The notes beneath the pieces were generated by a model. It ran no database searches. It worked only from the letters and a program-made list of their open reading frames with translations, and was not told the origin of the DNA. 64,000 bases of DNA, from positions 1,384,001 through 1,448,000 of the forward strand of contig NZ_QKWY01000001.1 in assembly GCF_003248355.1 (NCBI RefSeq). The letters run 5' to 3'. The position numbers and the translations under genes were made by a program. Numbering within the stretch: the first letter of the stretch is position 1; each line of letters opens with the position of its first letter. Below, one piece after another: positions 43,442-53,015 of the stretch. Origin of the DNA: Streptomyces sp. AC1-42W. Its GTDB lineage: Bacteria; Actinomycetota; Actinomycetes; Streptomycetales; Streptomycetaceae.

Positions 43442-44258
43442 CCGGGGACTCCACCGCCGTGCCCGGCTTGCCGAAGCGGACCGGGAGCGCCGCCCTGACC
43501 CGGCCGGCCAGGCGCGTCACGGGCCGGGCGAGCAGGGCCCCGACGCCCATCACGGCGCAGCCGGCGACCGCGTCCAGGAAGTAGTGGTTGGCGGTGCCCA
43601 TCACGATGAACGTGGTCACCAGCGGGTAGGCGATGCCGGCCGCCCGCAGCAGCGGGTGCTTGGCGTGCCGCCACAGCAGGATGCCGCACCACAGCGCCCA
43701 TCCCACGTGCAGGCTGGGCATCGCGGCGTACTGGTTGGTCATGCCGCCCATGCCGCGCGGCGCGCTCGCCTCCGCACCCCACCAGCCGTACGAGCTGTAC
43801 TGGGCCATCGTGTCCACGAAGCCGTGCTTCGCGTCCAGCAGCCTGGGCGGGCAGGTCGGCATCAGCGTGAAGCCGATCAGCCCGAGCATGGTGGAGGTCA
43901 TCAGCCAGGTGCGGGCCCGGCGGTAGAGCGCGGAGTGGCGCCGGAACATCCATATCAGCACGGCCGGTGTGACCACGTAGTGCAGCGAGGCGTACGCGAA
44001 GTCGGAGGGTATGCCGATGGAGGGGTGTGCCGTGAACAGGCGGTTGAGCGGGTGCTCCGCGTTCAGGTACAGCGCCTTCTCCAGGCGCAGGATGGCCAGG
44101 CCGTGGTCCACGGCCGTGGACACGTCGCCGCGTACGAGGAGGCGGCCCCCGGAGTACGCCGCGTACACCAGGGCCAGGAGCGGCAGCTCGGTCCACCAGC
44201 GGGGCCGGTGACGCGGAGCGGGCGCGGTGGTGGCGTGCGGCATCCGGAACTTCTCCAT
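43275..44258 (-). CDS. PAP2-superfamily membrane phosphatase/phosphotransferase
   Basis: A 327-residue membrane protein from ATG 44258. About six hydrophobic segments surround the PAP2 motifs: [15 protein letters not shown] with the upstream basic residue, [16 protein letters not shown] with PSLH, and [13 protein letters not shown] with the nucleophile-side His and Asp. The pattern fits the InsPS/DUF-type PAP2 proteins of actinobacteria that handle lipid phosphates. The last ~80 residues are a hydrophilic Pro/Ala/Asp tail encoded across the start of the nuclease gene. The function of the tail is unclear and it may be dispensable. Confidence 0.82.
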   Translation of the reverse strand: MEKFRMPHATTAPAPRHRPRWWTELPLLALVYAAYSGGRLLVRGDVSTAVDHGLAILRLEKALYLNAEHPLNRLFTAHPSIGIPSDFAYASLHYVVTPAVLIWMFRRHSALYRRARTWLMTSTMLGLIGFTLMPTCPPRLLDAKHGFVDTMAQYSSYGWWGAEASAPRGMGGMTNQYAAMPSLHVGWALWCGILLWRHAKHPLLRAAGIAYPLVTTFIVMGTANHYFLDAVAGCAVMGVGALLARPVTRLAGRVRAALPVRFGKPGTAVESPDVSAGCETSAGERIPGQRTSSAEPSDAAADGPPRRADASDRAGRAPDGDPATAAR

Positions 44259-44484
44259 CACGTTTTCATGCGGCCGACTGCGGGCGTCCAACCGTACGGT
44301 GCTTGTCGGCCGTGTGTCCCCCTGGGGTGTGGTCGGCACCCCTTCGGTCACTGCCCGTTTCCCTCTGTGGTGTGTGGGACGCCGGGGCGGCCCGCCGGGT
44401 TGCCCCATCGGCACGTACGGGATGATGGGAACAAGATCTCAGATTCCGCACCCCAGGTCCCGGCTTTTTCAGGGAGAACCCTTT

Positions 44485-45081
44485 ATGGCACCGCGCATCC
44501 TGCTCGCCCGGCACGGGCAGACGGAATGGTCCCTCAACGGCAGGCACACCGGCAGGACGGACATCCCGCTGCTCGACGCGGGCCGCGACGGGGCCAAGCT
44601 GCTCGGCGAGCGGCTGCACCGGGGTCCGTGGGTCGAACTGCGTGACCTGGAGGTCCGCACCAGTCCGCTCGTCCGGGCCTCCGAGACCTGCGAGCTGGCC
44701 GGCTTCGGCGACCGCGCACAGCCGTGGGACACGCTGATGGAGTGGGACTACGGGGCGTACGAGGGGCTGACCCCGGCGGAGATCAAGGCGGGCCGGCCGG
44801 ACTGGTTCATCTGGCGCGACGGGGTGCCGGAGGGCGAGAGCACCGCCGAGGTGTCGGCCAGGGCCGACGAGATCGTGGAGTGGGCCCGCTCGGCCGACCG
44901 GGACGTCCTGGTCTTCGCGCACGGCCACATCCTGCGGGCGCTGGGCGCGCGGTGGCTCGGCGAGGACATCGCCTTCGGCGCGCGCATCCGGCTCGCCCCG
45001 ACCTCGCTCTCCGTCCTGGGCTGGGCGTACGGCGCCCCGGCCATCCAGCGCTGGAACGACACGGGCCACCTGGAGCGGTGA
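44485..45081 (+). CDS. Histidine phosphatase superfamily (phosphoglycerate mutase-like) protein
   Basis: This is 198 residues from ATG 44485 (AGGGAGA about 9 bp upstream). The phosphorylated His is in [18 protein letters not shown]; the supporting Arg is in [12 protein letters not shown], the acid in [12 protein letters not shown], and the second His in [13 protein letters not shown]. Relatives dephosphorylate sugar phosphates or act as acid phosphatases. It is divergent from the PAP2 gene and convergent with the TPR regulator. Confidence 0.92.
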   Translation: MAPRILLARHGQTEWSLNGRHTGRTDIPLLDAGRDGAKLLGERLHRGPWVELRDLEVRTSPLVRASETCELAGFGDRAQPWDTLMEWDYGAYEGLTPAEIKAGRPDWFIWRDGVPEGESTAEVSARADEIVEWARSADRDVLVFAHGHILRALGARWLGEDIAFGARIRLAPTSLSVLGWAYGAPAIQRWNDTGHLER

Positions 45082-45085
45082 GCAC

Positions 45086-45106
45086 GCGCCGGACCCGGTC
45101 CGGCGC
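45086..45106. terminator. Hairpin between convergent genes
   Basis: GCGCCGGAC and GTCCGGCGC form a perfect 9-bp stem with loop CCG, between the stops of the histidine phosphatase and the TPR regulator. Confidence 0.65.
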
Positions 45107-45111
45107 CGTCC

Positions 45112-46476
45112 TCAGACGCCGGCCCGGCCCGCCCGGTGGCGGTCCAGGAACGCCCGCACCGGCCCGGACACCCCGGACCGGGGCTCCAGGGCCGCCGCCG
45201 CGTCCCGCAGCATGGCCCTGATCCGCGAGGACTGCACCCGGTCCAGCAGGTCCAGCACCTCGTGGCCGGAGGCCGCCGCCTCCTCCGCCCGGCCCGCCCG
45301 CGCCAGGTCCACGGTCAGCTCCGCGCGGTACAGCGCGAGGTTCCGGGTGAAGTGCGGGTCCTGGAGCCGCACCGCCCGCCCGGCGTGCCGCGCGGCGCGC
45401 GACCAGTCGCCCAGCGCCGCCCAGCACTGGGCCTCCAGCATCTCCAGCTCCGCCTCCCGGAAGAAGCTCATCCACTCCGGGTCCGCCCCCGACGCACCCC
45501 GCGCGAACGCGGTGTGCGCCTGCCCGAGCGCCCGCTCGCAGCCGGTACGGTCCCCGAGCCCCGCCCGGCCGCCCGCCTCGCGCAGCGCCAGCAGCGCCCG
45601 CAGCCGGGGCGAGCCCAGCGGCTCGGCGGCCCGCAGCCCGGCCTCCGCCGCCCGCACCGCCTCGCGCGGCCGCCCGGTGTCGCGGGCCAGGAAGGACGTG
45701 TTGCAGAAGGCGTGCGCCTCCAGGGCCGGGTCCCCGGCGACGCGCGCGGTGGCCAGCGCCTCCGCGTAGTGCGAGCGGGCGTCCTCGAAGCGGCCCGAGT
45801 CATGGGCCAGCCACCCCACCGACAGGGCCAGTTCGCCCGCGCCGGAGTGCAGCCGGTCCACCATGGAGCGGCGCTGCGCGGTGCCGGCGTCGAGCAGCGC
45901 GTACGCCGCCCGCAGGGGCTGCGCGGCCCGCCGGTAGAGCCGGTCGCCGCCGTGCCGGTCGTCCAGCAGCCGGATCTGCCGCACCGCCCGTTCGACGGCG
46001 CTCACCTCCGTCTCGCCGACCCGGCGTTGCAGGGGCAGGGAGGCGGCCGGGCCGCCGAGGCCCAGCCCCAGGGAAGCGGCCGCCACCGTGGTGGTGCCGC
46101 TCGTCATGAATACGCGACGCAGCACGTCGCTCTCCTCGTCGGTGTCGCTGCCGGGCGCGGGCGGCGGAGCGGTCGGGGGGTGCGTGGGGGTGTCCGGCGC
46201 GGGCCCGGCCGCCCGCCCGCGTACGGAGGCACGGGGCGAGAAGCCCAGGTCCTCCAGGGTCGTGCCGGGGAACATGTGCCGGAAGACCCGCTCGTACGCG
46301 TAGTTGGGACAGCGGATCTCGCCGGACTCCACGCGCCCGATGTACCGGGCGTCGCAGGCGACCTGCTCGCCGATCTCGCGGGCGGCCCTGCGTACAGCGG
46401 CAGCGAACTCACCGGCGGAGCGCGGTCCGCGCAGCCGCCGGAAGGCGAGGTTGGGAACTGCCCCTGCCGACACCAT
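45112..46476 (-). CDS. HTH-TPR regulator of Streptomyces type
   Basis: The 454-residue protein starts at ATG 46476 behind GAGAGGG. The N-terminal 70 residues (SAGEFAAAVRRAAREIGEQV, then ARYIGRVESGEIRCPNYAYERVFRHMF) form a lambda-repressor-like DNA-binding domain. After a Pro-rich linker and a hydrophobic Ala/Gly/Leu stretch, TPR-like repeats run from about 200 to the end (HAFCNTSFLARDTGRPREAV; EMLEAQCWAALGDWSRAARH). Streptomyces has many such proteins, some affecting development or antibiotic production, but no specific member is recognised. Target genes are unknown. Confidence 0.78.
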   Translation of the reverse strand: MVSAGAVPNLAFRRLRGPRSAGEFAAAVRRAAREIGEQVACDARYIGRVESGEIRCPNYAYERVFRHMFPGTTLEDLGFSPRASVRGRAAGPAPDTPTHPPTAPPPAPGSDTDEESDVLRRVFMTSGTTTVAAASLGLGLGGPAASLPLQRRVGETEVSAVERAVRQIRLLDDRHGGDRLYRRAAQPLRAAYALLDAGTAQRRSMVDRLHSGAGELALSVGWLAHDSGRFEDARSHYAEALATARVAGDPALEAHAFCNTSFLARDTGRPREAVRAAEAGLRAAEPLGSPRLRALLALREAGGRAGLGDRTGCERALGQAHTAFARGASGADPEWMSFFREAELEMLEAQCWAALGDWSRAARHAGRAVRLQDPHFTRNLALYRAELTVDLARAGRAEEAAASGHEVLDLLDRVQSSRIRAMLRDAAAALEPRSGVSGPVRAFLDRHRAGRAGV

Positions 46477-46714
46477 GGCGTGACCCTCTCGCTGCGAGCC
46501 GGGCGAAGTTTCCGGTGTCCCGGCGGAGCAAGAACGTACCCGCTGTGACGATGTGCGCACACAGAGTTTCCGGGCGAACCGGGCATCTCGGTCGCGATCT
46601 GCCATGAACTGCCACCCTTTGCGGCGGTGTCGCACCGTAGCCCTTGACGTGGTCGGGCCGTTGGTCCCTGCGGAGACGGAGTGCGACTCCGCCCGGCGAT
46701 GAGAGGAGAGTCCC

Positions 46715-47107
46715 TTGTTGCGTATCGACATGGCGACCGGAGGTTCGGCGTCCGCCGACGAACCCTGCGATCTGGTGACCGTGCCCGCCCGGCAGGGCCT
46801 GGAGGCCGTGGACATCCTGCGCCGGGGCGCGGACCGCCCGGCCGTGGGCCCCGTCATCCACGACGGCACCTGCGACACCCTCGGCTTCCTGGTGCCACCG
46901 GGCACCGCCCAGGGCTGGGACGTACCGGGCAGCGCCTGTACGCGGACCGACGGCCGGGGGCTGCGCATCCCCGCCGAGCCGCCGGTCTCCGGCAGCGGCT
47001 GGCTGCTGCCGCCCGCCGCGGGCACCCCGGTCACCGACCCGGCCGTGCTGCGCGCCGCGCTCGACCAGGCCGCCCGGCTCATCGAGGCCGCCGACAGCTG
47101 CCGCTGA
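46715..47107 (+). CDS. Small conserved protein, paralogue of the Prim-Pol-like protein
   Basis: The frame begins at TTG 46715 (GAGGAGAG about 8 bp upstream) or ATG 46730, giving 130 or 125 residues. The pattern CDLVTVPARQGLEAVDIL, then GPVIHDGTCDTLGFLVPPGTAQ, then WLLPPAAG, parallels the larger protein at 30586 (FDVVNVPTLFGRRMLEHL, GPVASHRGRMLLFASPGTAQ, WLVAPD). It therefore seems to be a shortened member of the same Streptomyces family. It is transcribed divergently from the TPR regulator. Function unknown. Confidence 0.65.
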   Translation: MLRIDMATGGSASADEPCDLVTVPARQGLEAVDILRRGADRPAVGPVIHDGTCDTLGFLVPPGTAQGWDVPGSACTRTDGRGLRIPAEPPVSGSGWLLPPAAGTPVTDPAVLRAALDQAARLIEAADSCR

Positions 47108-47200
47108 GCCGAACCGTTCCGGCAGTGCCGATAATGGACGGCGGGCCGCCCGGAGCGGCCCGTACCGGACACGATCGGCAGTGGGCAGGGGCGAGAGGCA

Positions 47201-48112
47201 GTGGCACGTCGAGGAGCGGCCGGCGGCGACCGCAAGGAGCGCGCCGCCGGCAGGCAGCGCGCCGGCCGCGGGGCCGGCGCGGCGGCCGGGATCTCCGAGC
47301 CCGTGGACGGCGGCCTGGCCGAACTCGTGCCCGACCGGGAGCGCCGCCGCGCCTGGACACTGACCATCGACGGGGCCCCGCAGTCCCATGTGGACCTCGA
47401 TGACCCGGCCCGCCTCTCCTTCGAGTACCAGCGCCGCATCGGCCACCTCATCGACCTCGCCGCGCCCGCCGGGCAGCCGCTGCACGTGGTGCACCTGGGC
47501 GGCGGCGCCTTCACCCTGGCCCGCTACACCGCCGCCACCCGCCCCCGGTCCACCCAGCAGGTCATCGAGGCCGACGCCGCCCTTGTGCGGCTGGTGCGCC
47601 GCGAACTGCCGCTGGACCCGCAGGCCAGGATCAGGGTCAGGTCCACCGACGCCCGCGCGGGACTCGGGAAGATCCAGGACGCCTGGGCCGACCTCGTCAT
47701 CGCGGACGTCTTCAGCGGCGCCCGCACCCCCGCCCACCTCACCACCACCGAGTTCCTCGCCGAGGTGCGCCGCGTTCTGAAACCCGGCGGGAGCTACCTC
47801 GCCAACCTCGCGGACGGGCCGCCGCTGGCCCATCTGCGCGGCCAGATCGCCACCGCCGCCACCGTCTTCCCCGAACTCGCCCTCGCCGCCGACCCCACCG
47901 TGTGGCGGGGCCGCCGCTTCGGCAACGCCGTGCTGGTCGCCTCGGACACCGCGCCGGACATCGCGCGCTTCACCCGCCGGGTCGCCACCGACCCGCACCC
48001 CGGACGCGTCGAACACGGCCGCGCCCTGGCGGACTTCACCGGCGGCGCGGCCCCCGTCCACGACGCGGACGCCCGCCCCTCGCCCCCGCCGCCCCCGGAC
48101 GCCTTCCGCTGA
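47201..48112 (+). CDS. Spermidine synthase-like methyltransferase-fold protein
   Basis: This is 303 residues from GTG 47201. The Rossmann core has VVHLGGGAFTLARYTAATRP (SAM-type glycine loop), QQVIEADAALVRLVRRELPL, ADLVIADVFSGARTPAHLTT and EVRRVLKPGGSYLANLADGP. This is the polyamine synthase layout, but many actinobacterial members lack proven aminopropyltransferase activity. The N-terminus is Arg/Gly/Ala-rich and the C-terminus Pro-rich, both probably disordered. The next gene on the opposite strand ends six bases away. Confidence 0.82.
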   Translation: MARRGAAGGDRKERAAGRQRAGRGAGAAAGISEPVDGGLAELVPDRERRRAWTLTIDGAPQSHVDLDDPARLSFEYQRRIGHLIDLAAPAGQPLHVVHLGGGAFTLARYTAATRPRSTQQVIEADAALVRLVRRELPLDPQARIRVRSTDARAGLGKIQDAWADLVIADVFSGARTPAHLTTTEFLAEVRRVLKPGGSYLANLADGPPLAHLRGQIATAATVFPELALAADPTVWRGRRFGNAVLVASDTAPDIARFTRRVATDPHPGRVEHGRALADFTGGAAPVHDADARPSPPPPPDAFR

Positions 48113-48118
48113 GCCGGT

Positions 48119-48694
48119 TCAGGAGTTGACGATGTCCACCTGCGGCGCGTGATCGTTCCAGGTGCAGAAGAGGGAGACCCGCTTCCCGTCGTCCCGTGCG
48201 AAGTCGACCCGAATCCAGGTCGTGTTGGTCCATGTCTGCACCGACCAGCCCGGCTCCGGGGTCGCGGACACCAGCGCCGCCGAGTCGGCGCGGACCTCGA
48301 ACACGACCCGGCCGCCGCTCGTCGTGTAGACGCGCGCCTGACCGGTCGGGGTCGCGGCGGCGGCCACGGACGCCGGGCGCGGGGTGTTGGGGGCCGGCGT
48401 GTGCGAGGGCGACGGCGTACGGGACGGCGGGGTACGGGACGGCGGCGTACGGGACGGCGGGACGGCCGGCTTGCCGGAGGAGGTGGTCCGGGGCGTCGGA
48501 TCGGCCGGGGCCGACGAGGGCGGGCGGTGCGTCGACGACGTCAGGTCCTCCGCCGTCGGCGCGGAGACCGGCACCGCCCGCGGCGGGTCGTACACCGTGC
48601 CCGCCAGCACCGCGTGCACACCCCACCACGACACCGTGACCGCCCCGCCGGTGGCGAGCGACCACGCCAGCGCGTGTACCAGACCTCGTTGCAT
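48119..48694 (-). CDS. Membrane-anchored Pro/Ser/Thr-rich protein divergent from a two-component system
   Basis: This is 191 residues from ATG 48694. One N-terminal helix (ALAWSLATGGAVTVSWWGVHAVLAG) is followed by a linker with the repeat PPSRT three times (a 15-bp DNA repeat near 48415-48465). A C-terminal beta domain of about 75 residues follows (RVVFEVRADSAALVSATPEP, SLFCTWNDHAPQVDIVNS). It is probably extracellular. It shares a 73-bp intergenic region with the response regulator gene, so it is a likely sensor accessory or target of that system. Family not recognised. Confidence 0.75.
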   Translation of the reverse strand: MQRGLVHALAWSLATGGAVTVSWWGVHAVLAGTVYDPPRAVPVSAPTAEDLTSSTHRPPSSAPADPTPRTTSSGKPAVPPSRTPPSRTPPSRTPSPSHTPAPNTPRPASVAAAATPTGQARVYTTSGGRVVFEVRADSAALVSATPEPGWSVQTWTNTTWIRVDFARDDGKRVSLFCTWNDHAPQVDIVNS

Positions 48695-48767
48695 CTTCAA
48701 TATCCTGCACCAAAAACCCGGTGAGCATGCCACCCCGGTCCAGGTCGGATGGCGTACGGTGCCGCCC

Positions 48768-49481
48768 ATGCCCAGTGTGCTCGTGGTCGAGGACGACCAG
48801 TTCGTACGTTCCGCGCTCATCCGGCACCTGACCGAGGCCGCCCACACCGTACGCAGCGTGGGTACCGCCCTGGAAGCGCTGCGGGAGGTCGCCCACTTCC
48901 GTTTCGACGTGGTCATCCTCGACCTCGGGCTGCCCGATCTCGACGGCGCCGAGGCCCTGAAGATGCTGCGCGGCATCACCGACGTCCCCGTCATCATCGC
49001 GACCGCGCGCGACGACGAGAGCGAGATCGTCCGGCTGCTCAACGACGGCGCCGACGACTACCTCACCAAACCGTTCTCCGTGGAGCACCTGTCGGCCCGG
49101 ATGGCCGCCGTGCTCCGCCGGGCCCGCGCCGCCGGCGGCGAGGCCCCGCCCTCCCGCGTCATCCGGGTCGGCGGGCTCGCCATCGACCCGCTGCGCCGGC
49201 AGGCCGAACTCGACGGCACCGCGCTCGACCTCACCCGCCGCGAGTTCGACCTGCTGACCTTCCTGGCCGGCCGGCCCGGCGTCGTCGTCCCCCGCAGAGA
49301 ACTCCTCGCCGAGGTCTGGCAGCAGTCCTACGGCGACGACCAGACCATCGACGTCCATCTGTCCTGGCTCCGGCGCAAACTCGGCGAGACCGCCGCCCGG
49401 CCCCGCTATCTGCACACCCTGCGCGGCGTCGGCGTGAAGCTCCAGCCCCCGGCCCCGGAGCAGCCGGAGCACCCGGAATGA
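48768..49481 (+). CDS. OmpR/PhoB-family response regulator
   Basis: The 237-residue protein starts at ATG 48768. The receiver domain has the acidic pair VVEDDQ, phospho-acceptor Asp in VVILDLGLPDLDG, Thr in IIATAR and Lys in LTKPFS. The C-terminal winged helix (LDLTRREFDLLTFLAGRPGV, TIDVHLSWLRRKLGE, LRGVGVKL) is OmpR-type. TACGGT ends 7 bp before the ATG, the spacing of a leaderless start. The stop overlaps the kinase start as ATGA. Confidence 0.95.
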   Translation: MPSVLVVEDDQFVRSALIRHLTEAAHTVRSVGTALEALREVAHFRFDVVILDLGLPDLDGAEALKMLRGITDVPVIIATARDDESEIVRLLNDGADDYLTKPFSVEHLSARMAAVLRRARAAGGEAPPSRVIRVGGLAIDPLRRQAELDGTALDLTRREFDLLTFLAGRPGVVVPRRELLAEVWQQSYGDDQTIDVHLSWLRRKLGETAARPRYLHTLRGVGVKLQPPAPEQPEHPE

Positions 49482-50893
49482 GATGGGCACTGGCCAAGGT
49501 CTGCCTGGCCGTCACCACCATGGTCGTGGTCGCCTTCGCCGTGCCCCTCGGGCTCGTCGTCAAGGAGATGGCCCGCGACCGCGCCTTCTCCGACGCCGAG
49601 CGCCAGGCCGCGACCATCGCGCCCACCCTCTCCATCACCACCGACCGCACCCAGCTGGAGAAGGCCGTCCTGACCACCGAACCCGGCGCCGCCGGCCGGA
49701 TGACCCTCCACATCCCGGCCACCGGCGAACGGGAGGGCTTCGCCGCGGACATCGGCCGCACTCGCGCCACCCCGCAGGACCTGGAGACCGTGCGCACCTC
49801 CGGGCGCGCCACCATCACCGAGGTCACCGGCGGCTCCGTGCTGCTCCAGCCGACCGCCGTGGGCCCCAGCGGCATCGCGGTCGTCGAGGTCTTCGTCCCC
49901 GACGACGAGGTCTCCTACGGGGTCACCAGCGCCTGGCTGATCCTGGCGGGCGTCGGCGTCGCGCTCGTCGTCGGATCGGTCGCCGTCGCCGACCGCCTCG
50001 GCGTCCGCATGGTCGAGCCCGCCCGCCGCCTCGCCGGCGCCGCCCACGACCTGGGGGAGGGGCGGCTCGGCACCCGCGTCCCCGAGGAGGGCCCGGACGA
50101 ACTGCGCTCCGCCGCCGTGGCGTTCAACTCCATGGCCGACCAGGTCATCCAGCTCCTGGCCAACGAGCGCGAACTGGCCGCCGACCTCTCGCACCGGCTG
50201 CGCACCCCGCTCACCGTCCTGCGGCTGAACGCCGCGTCCCTCGGCGAGAGCCCGGCGGCCGAACAGACCCGCGCGGCCGTCGAACAGCTGGAGCGGGAGG
50301 TGGACACCATCATCCGGACCGCCCGCGAACAGCGCCCGCAGACCCAGCCGGGCGGGCCCACCGCCGGCTGCGACGCCTCCGAGGTGATCCGCGAACGCAT
50401 GGCCTTCTGGTCCGCCCTGGCCGAGGACGAGGGCCGCGAGGTGTGCCTGGCCGGGGTGGACCGCGCGGCACGCATCCCGGTCGCCCGCCCCGAACTGGCG
50501 GCCGCGCTCGACGCGCTGCTCGGCAACGTCTTCCGGCACACCCCGGAGGGCACCGCCTTCGCCGTCGACGTGCACCACAGCGGGGAGGCGGTGATCGTGC
50601 TCGTCTCGGACGCCGGCGGCGGGATCGCCGACCCGAAGGCGGCCCTGGAGCGCGGCAAGGCACGGGAGGCGGTGGGCTCGACCGGGCTCGGGCTCGACAT
50701 CGTCCGCCGGGTCGCCGAGTCCACCGGGGGCGAGGTGCGCATCGGCCGCTCCGCGCTCGGCGGGGCGGAGATCCGGGTCTGGATCGGGCTCGCCGGACAG
50801 CGCCCGGAGAACGGCGGACGGGGCCCCCGGGTGGGGCGCCAGCGGCGCCGGCCGCGGGGCGCGGGGCGGGGTGCGGGGCGGGCCAACCTTTAG
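49478..50893 (+). CDS. Sensor histidine kinase partner of the response regulator
   Basis: The 471-residue kinase has TM1 (LAVTTMVVVAFAVPLGLVV), an extracellular sensor of about 130 residues, TM2 (AWLILAGVGVALVVGSVAVA) and a HAMP linker. The H-box LAADLSHRLRTPLTVLRLNA has the phospho-His; the N-box is ALDALLGNVFRHTPEG, G1 is VSDAGGGIAD and G2 is STGLGLDIVRR. The Arg-rich last 25 residues are low complexity. Ligand unknown; the divergent membrane-anchored protein may take part in sensing. Confidence 0.94.
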   Translation: MRWALAKVCLAVTTMVVVAFAVPLGLVVKEMARDRAFSDAERQAATIAPTLSITTDRTQLEKAVLTTEPGAAGRMTLHIPATGEREGFAADIGRTRATPQDLETVRTSGRATITEVTGGSVLLQPTAVGPSGIAVVEVFVPDDEVSYGVTSAWLILAGVGVALVVGSVAVADRLGVRMVEPARRLAGAAHDLGEGRLGTRVPEEGPDELRSAAVAFNSMADQVIQLLANERELAADLSHRLRTPLTVLRLNAASLGESPAAEQTRAAVEQLEREVDTIIRTAREQRPQTQPGGPTAGCDASEVIRERMAFWSALAEDEGREVCLAGVDRAARIPVARPELAAALDALLGNVFRHTPEGTAFAVDVHHSGEAVIVLVSDAGGGIADPKAALERGKAREAVGSTGLGLDIVRRVAESTGGEVRIGRSALGGAEIRVWIGLAGQRPENGGRGPRVGRQRRRPRGAGRGAGRANL

Positions 50894-51123
50894 CGCGGCC
50901 GATGCGTTCCTTAAGCCCACCCTAAGAATGCCGGAGCGGGTCCGGTTCGCCCCGATCGCCCGTTCCCCAGCCGCTAGCGTGCTGCCAGCGGCTGGACCGA
51001 TGACACCCCCGCAGCACGATCGCCCAGCAGCTGCCCGCCCGCACACAGGACCAACCTCCCCCGCCCGTGCATCCCGGCCGGCCCCATCCCCCCACCCCGG
51101 CCGGGGTGCGCGCCCCCTCTTTC
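50894..51123 (+). promoter_or_regulatory. Intergenic region with OmpR-type direct repeat and hairpins
   Basis: TTAAG (50911) and CTAAG (50922) are repeated 11 bp apart, as in PhoB/OmpR-type operators. Downstream, CCAGCCGCT (50967-50975) and AGCGGCTGG (50987-50995) form a 9-bp stem that may end the kinase transcript. A palindrome, CACCCCGGCCGGGGTG (51093-51108), lies 3' of leuA and may be its terminator. No gene follows the repeat on the plus strand. Confidence 0.5.
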
Positions 51124-52887
51124 TCAGGGCCGGGCCCGATTCACCGCCGACAGCACCGCCGCCACCGCGGCGGCCACGCCCGAGACGTCCCGGCCCGCGC
51201 CCCAGCGCTCCTCGCCGCCCGTCCGGCAGCGCGCGTACGCGGTCGTCGTCCCGGCCCCGTCCGGGTGCTGCTCCGACAGTTCGAGGATGCCCGCCTCCAC
51301 CCCGGCCGCCGCCAGCGCGTCCGCGAACGCCGTGACCGGGCCGGTGCCCGTTCCCTCGTAATCGCCCTCCCGGTCGTCCACGCGCAGCGTGCAGACGAAG
51401 CGGTGCTCACCGGCCGGGCCGGACTGCGCCGACCAGGAGGTGAGGGCGACCCCGCCGTCCCGCCCGGGAACCAGATACGCCGCCTCGAAGAGGTTCCACA
51501 GGTCCTTCCCGGTGGCCTCCGCGCCGCTGTCGTCGGTCGCCTCCTGGACCGTACGGGAGAACTCCGCCCGCATCCCGGCCGGCAGGTCCACCCCGTGGCC
51601 GGTGCGCAGCAGATGAGCGATGCCGCCCTTGCCCGACTGCGAGTTGACCCGGATGACGGCCTCGTACGTGCGCCCCACGTCGGCCGGGTCGATCGGCAGG
51701 TACGGCACCTCCCACAGCTCCGACGCGCTGTCCGCGCGGCGGGCGAAGCCCTTGCTGATGGCGTCCTGGTGGGTGCCGGAGAACGCGGTGTACACCAGGT
51801 CCCCGCCGTACGGATGGCGCGGCGGCACCGGCAGCCGGTTGCAGTGCTCGACCGTGCGGCGGATCTCGTCGATGTCCGAGAAGTCGATCATCGGGTCGAC
51901 GCCCTGGGCGTGCAGGTTGAGCGCCAGGTTGACCAGGTCGACGTTGCCGGTGCGCTCCCCGTTGCCGAACAGGCAGCCCTCCACCCGCTGCGCGCCCGCC
52001 AGCACCGCCAGCTCCGCGCAGGCCACGCCCGTACCTCGGTCGTTGTGCGGGTGCACGGAGAGGATCACCGAGTCCCGCCGGGCCAGGTGGCGGTGCATGT
52101 ACTCGATCTGGTCCGCGTAGACGTTGGGCGTGGCGATCTCCACGGTGGCCGGCAGGTTGTGGACGACCGGCCGGTCCGGCGAGGCGTCCCACAGCTCGGT
52201 CAGGCTGTCGCAGATCTCCAGGACGTAGTCGGGCTCGGTCAGGTTGAAGACCTCGGGCGAGAACTGGAACCGGATGTCGGCGCCGGGCCCGGACCGGGCC
52301 AGCCGGTCCATCTGTCGGGCGGCCTCCAGCACCACGCCGTGCACCTCGGCCCGGTCGCGGCCCAGGACCACCTCGCGCCACACGGGGGCGGTCGCGATGT
52401 AGAGGTGGACGACGACCCGGTCCAGGCCGGCCATGGACTCGAAGGTGCGGTCGATCAGGTCGGCCCTGGCGGGGGTGAAGACGACCGGGGTGACGTCGTC
52501 GGGGACGGCGCCGCTCGTCACCAGGTGCCGGACGAAGTCGAAGTCGGTACGGCTCGCGGACGGGTAGCCGACCTCGATCTCCTTGAACCCCATCGCCACC
52601 AGCAGATCGAACATCCGCCGCTTGCGCGGTGTGTCCATCGGTTCGGCCAGCGCCTGGTTGCCGTCCCGCAGATCCACCGGCACCCACAGCGGAGGACTCT
52701 CGATACGGGCCTGCGGCCAGCTCCGCCCGGTCAGCGGGACGGCGACCCGGTCGTACGCGGACCGGTAGCGGTGCGACGGCATGGAGCTGGAGCGCTGGGG
52801 GTTCCAGCGGGGCGCGGCCCGGGGGACCGGGCCGCGGGGCGTGCAGATGGTGGGGAAGCTGTGCATCGCGGACATGGGCTCGGGCAT
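51124..52887 (-). CDS. leuA: 2-isopropylmalate synthase
   Basis: The 587-residue enzyme starts at ATG 52887; ATG 52875 or 52866 are possible because the first ~50 residues are not conserved. The metal and substrate loop is [19 protein letters not shown], and the conserved metal-binding His pair is in [15 protein letters not shown] second motif, [16 protein letters not shown], and the C-terminal LeuA dimer/regulatory domain ([20 protein letters not shown]) confirm a full-length actinobacterial-type LeuA. It condenses acetyl-CoA with 2-oxoisovalerate, the first step to leucine. A leucine-rich leader peptide and hairpin precede it. Confidence 0.95.
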   Translation of the reverse strand: MPEPMSAMHSFPTICTPRGPVPRAAPRWNPQRSSSMPSHRYRSAYDRVAVPLTGRSWPQARIESPPLWVPVDLRDGNQALAEPMDTPRKRRMFDLLVAMGFKEIEVGYPSASRTDFDFVRHLVTSGAVPDDVTPVVFTPARADLIDRTFESMAGLDRVVVHLYIATAPVWREVVLGRDRAEVHGVVLEAARQMDRLARSGPGADIRFQFSPEVFNLTEPDYVLEICDSLTELWDASPDRPVVHNLPATVEIATPNVYADQIEYMHRHLARRDSVILSVHPHNDRGTGVACAELAVLAGAQRVEGCLFGNGERTGNVDLVNLALNLHAQGVDPMIDFSDIDEIRRTVEHCNRLPVPPRHPYGGDLVYTAFSGTHQDAISKGFARRADSASELWEVPYLPIDPADVGRTYEAVIRVNSQSGKGGIAHLLRTGHGVDLPAGMRAEFSRTVQEATDDSGAEATGKDLWNLFEAAYLVPGRDGGVALTSWSAQSGPAGEHRFVCTLRVDDREGDYEGTGTGPVTAFADALAAAGVEAGILELSEQHPDGAGTTTAYARCRTGGEERWGAGRDVSGVAAAVAAVLSAVNRARP

Positions 52888-52930
52888 GAACGGTGTCTCT
52901 TCTCGCATCGCCGGACGCGACCGGCACAGC

Positions 52931-52952
52931 ACGACACCCCGCGGCGGGGTGC
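52931..52952 (-). terminator. Attenuator hairpin before leuA
   Basis: On the minus strand CACCCCGC and GCGGGGTG form an 8-bp stem within 20 bases, just after the leader-peptide stop and about 45 bp before the leuA start. Its position fits a leucine-controlled terminator. Confidence 0.5.
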
Positions 52953-52960
52953 CGATCGCT

Positions 52961-53008
52961 TCAGGCCCCGCCGCGGCAGCCGAGAAGGAGGAGACCGCGG
53001 TACGTCAT
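52961..53008 (-). CDS. Leucine leader peptide of leuA ([15 protein letters not shown])
   Basis: A 15-codon ORF on the minus strand starts at ATG 53008 and contains four consecutive Leu codons (three CTC, one CTT), then stops at TGA 52961. TACTGT (53021-53016) lies 7 bp upstream, so the peptide ORF is probably at the very 5' end of the mRNA (leaderless). Ribosome stalling at the Leu run when leucyl-tRNA is scarce would change folding of the GC-rich segment after it. Leucine attenuation of leuA has been predicted in Actinobacteria; this instance is read directly from the sequence. Confidence 0.72.
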   Translation of the reverse strand: MTYRGLLLLGCRGGA

Positions 53009-53015
53009 GGCCGGT

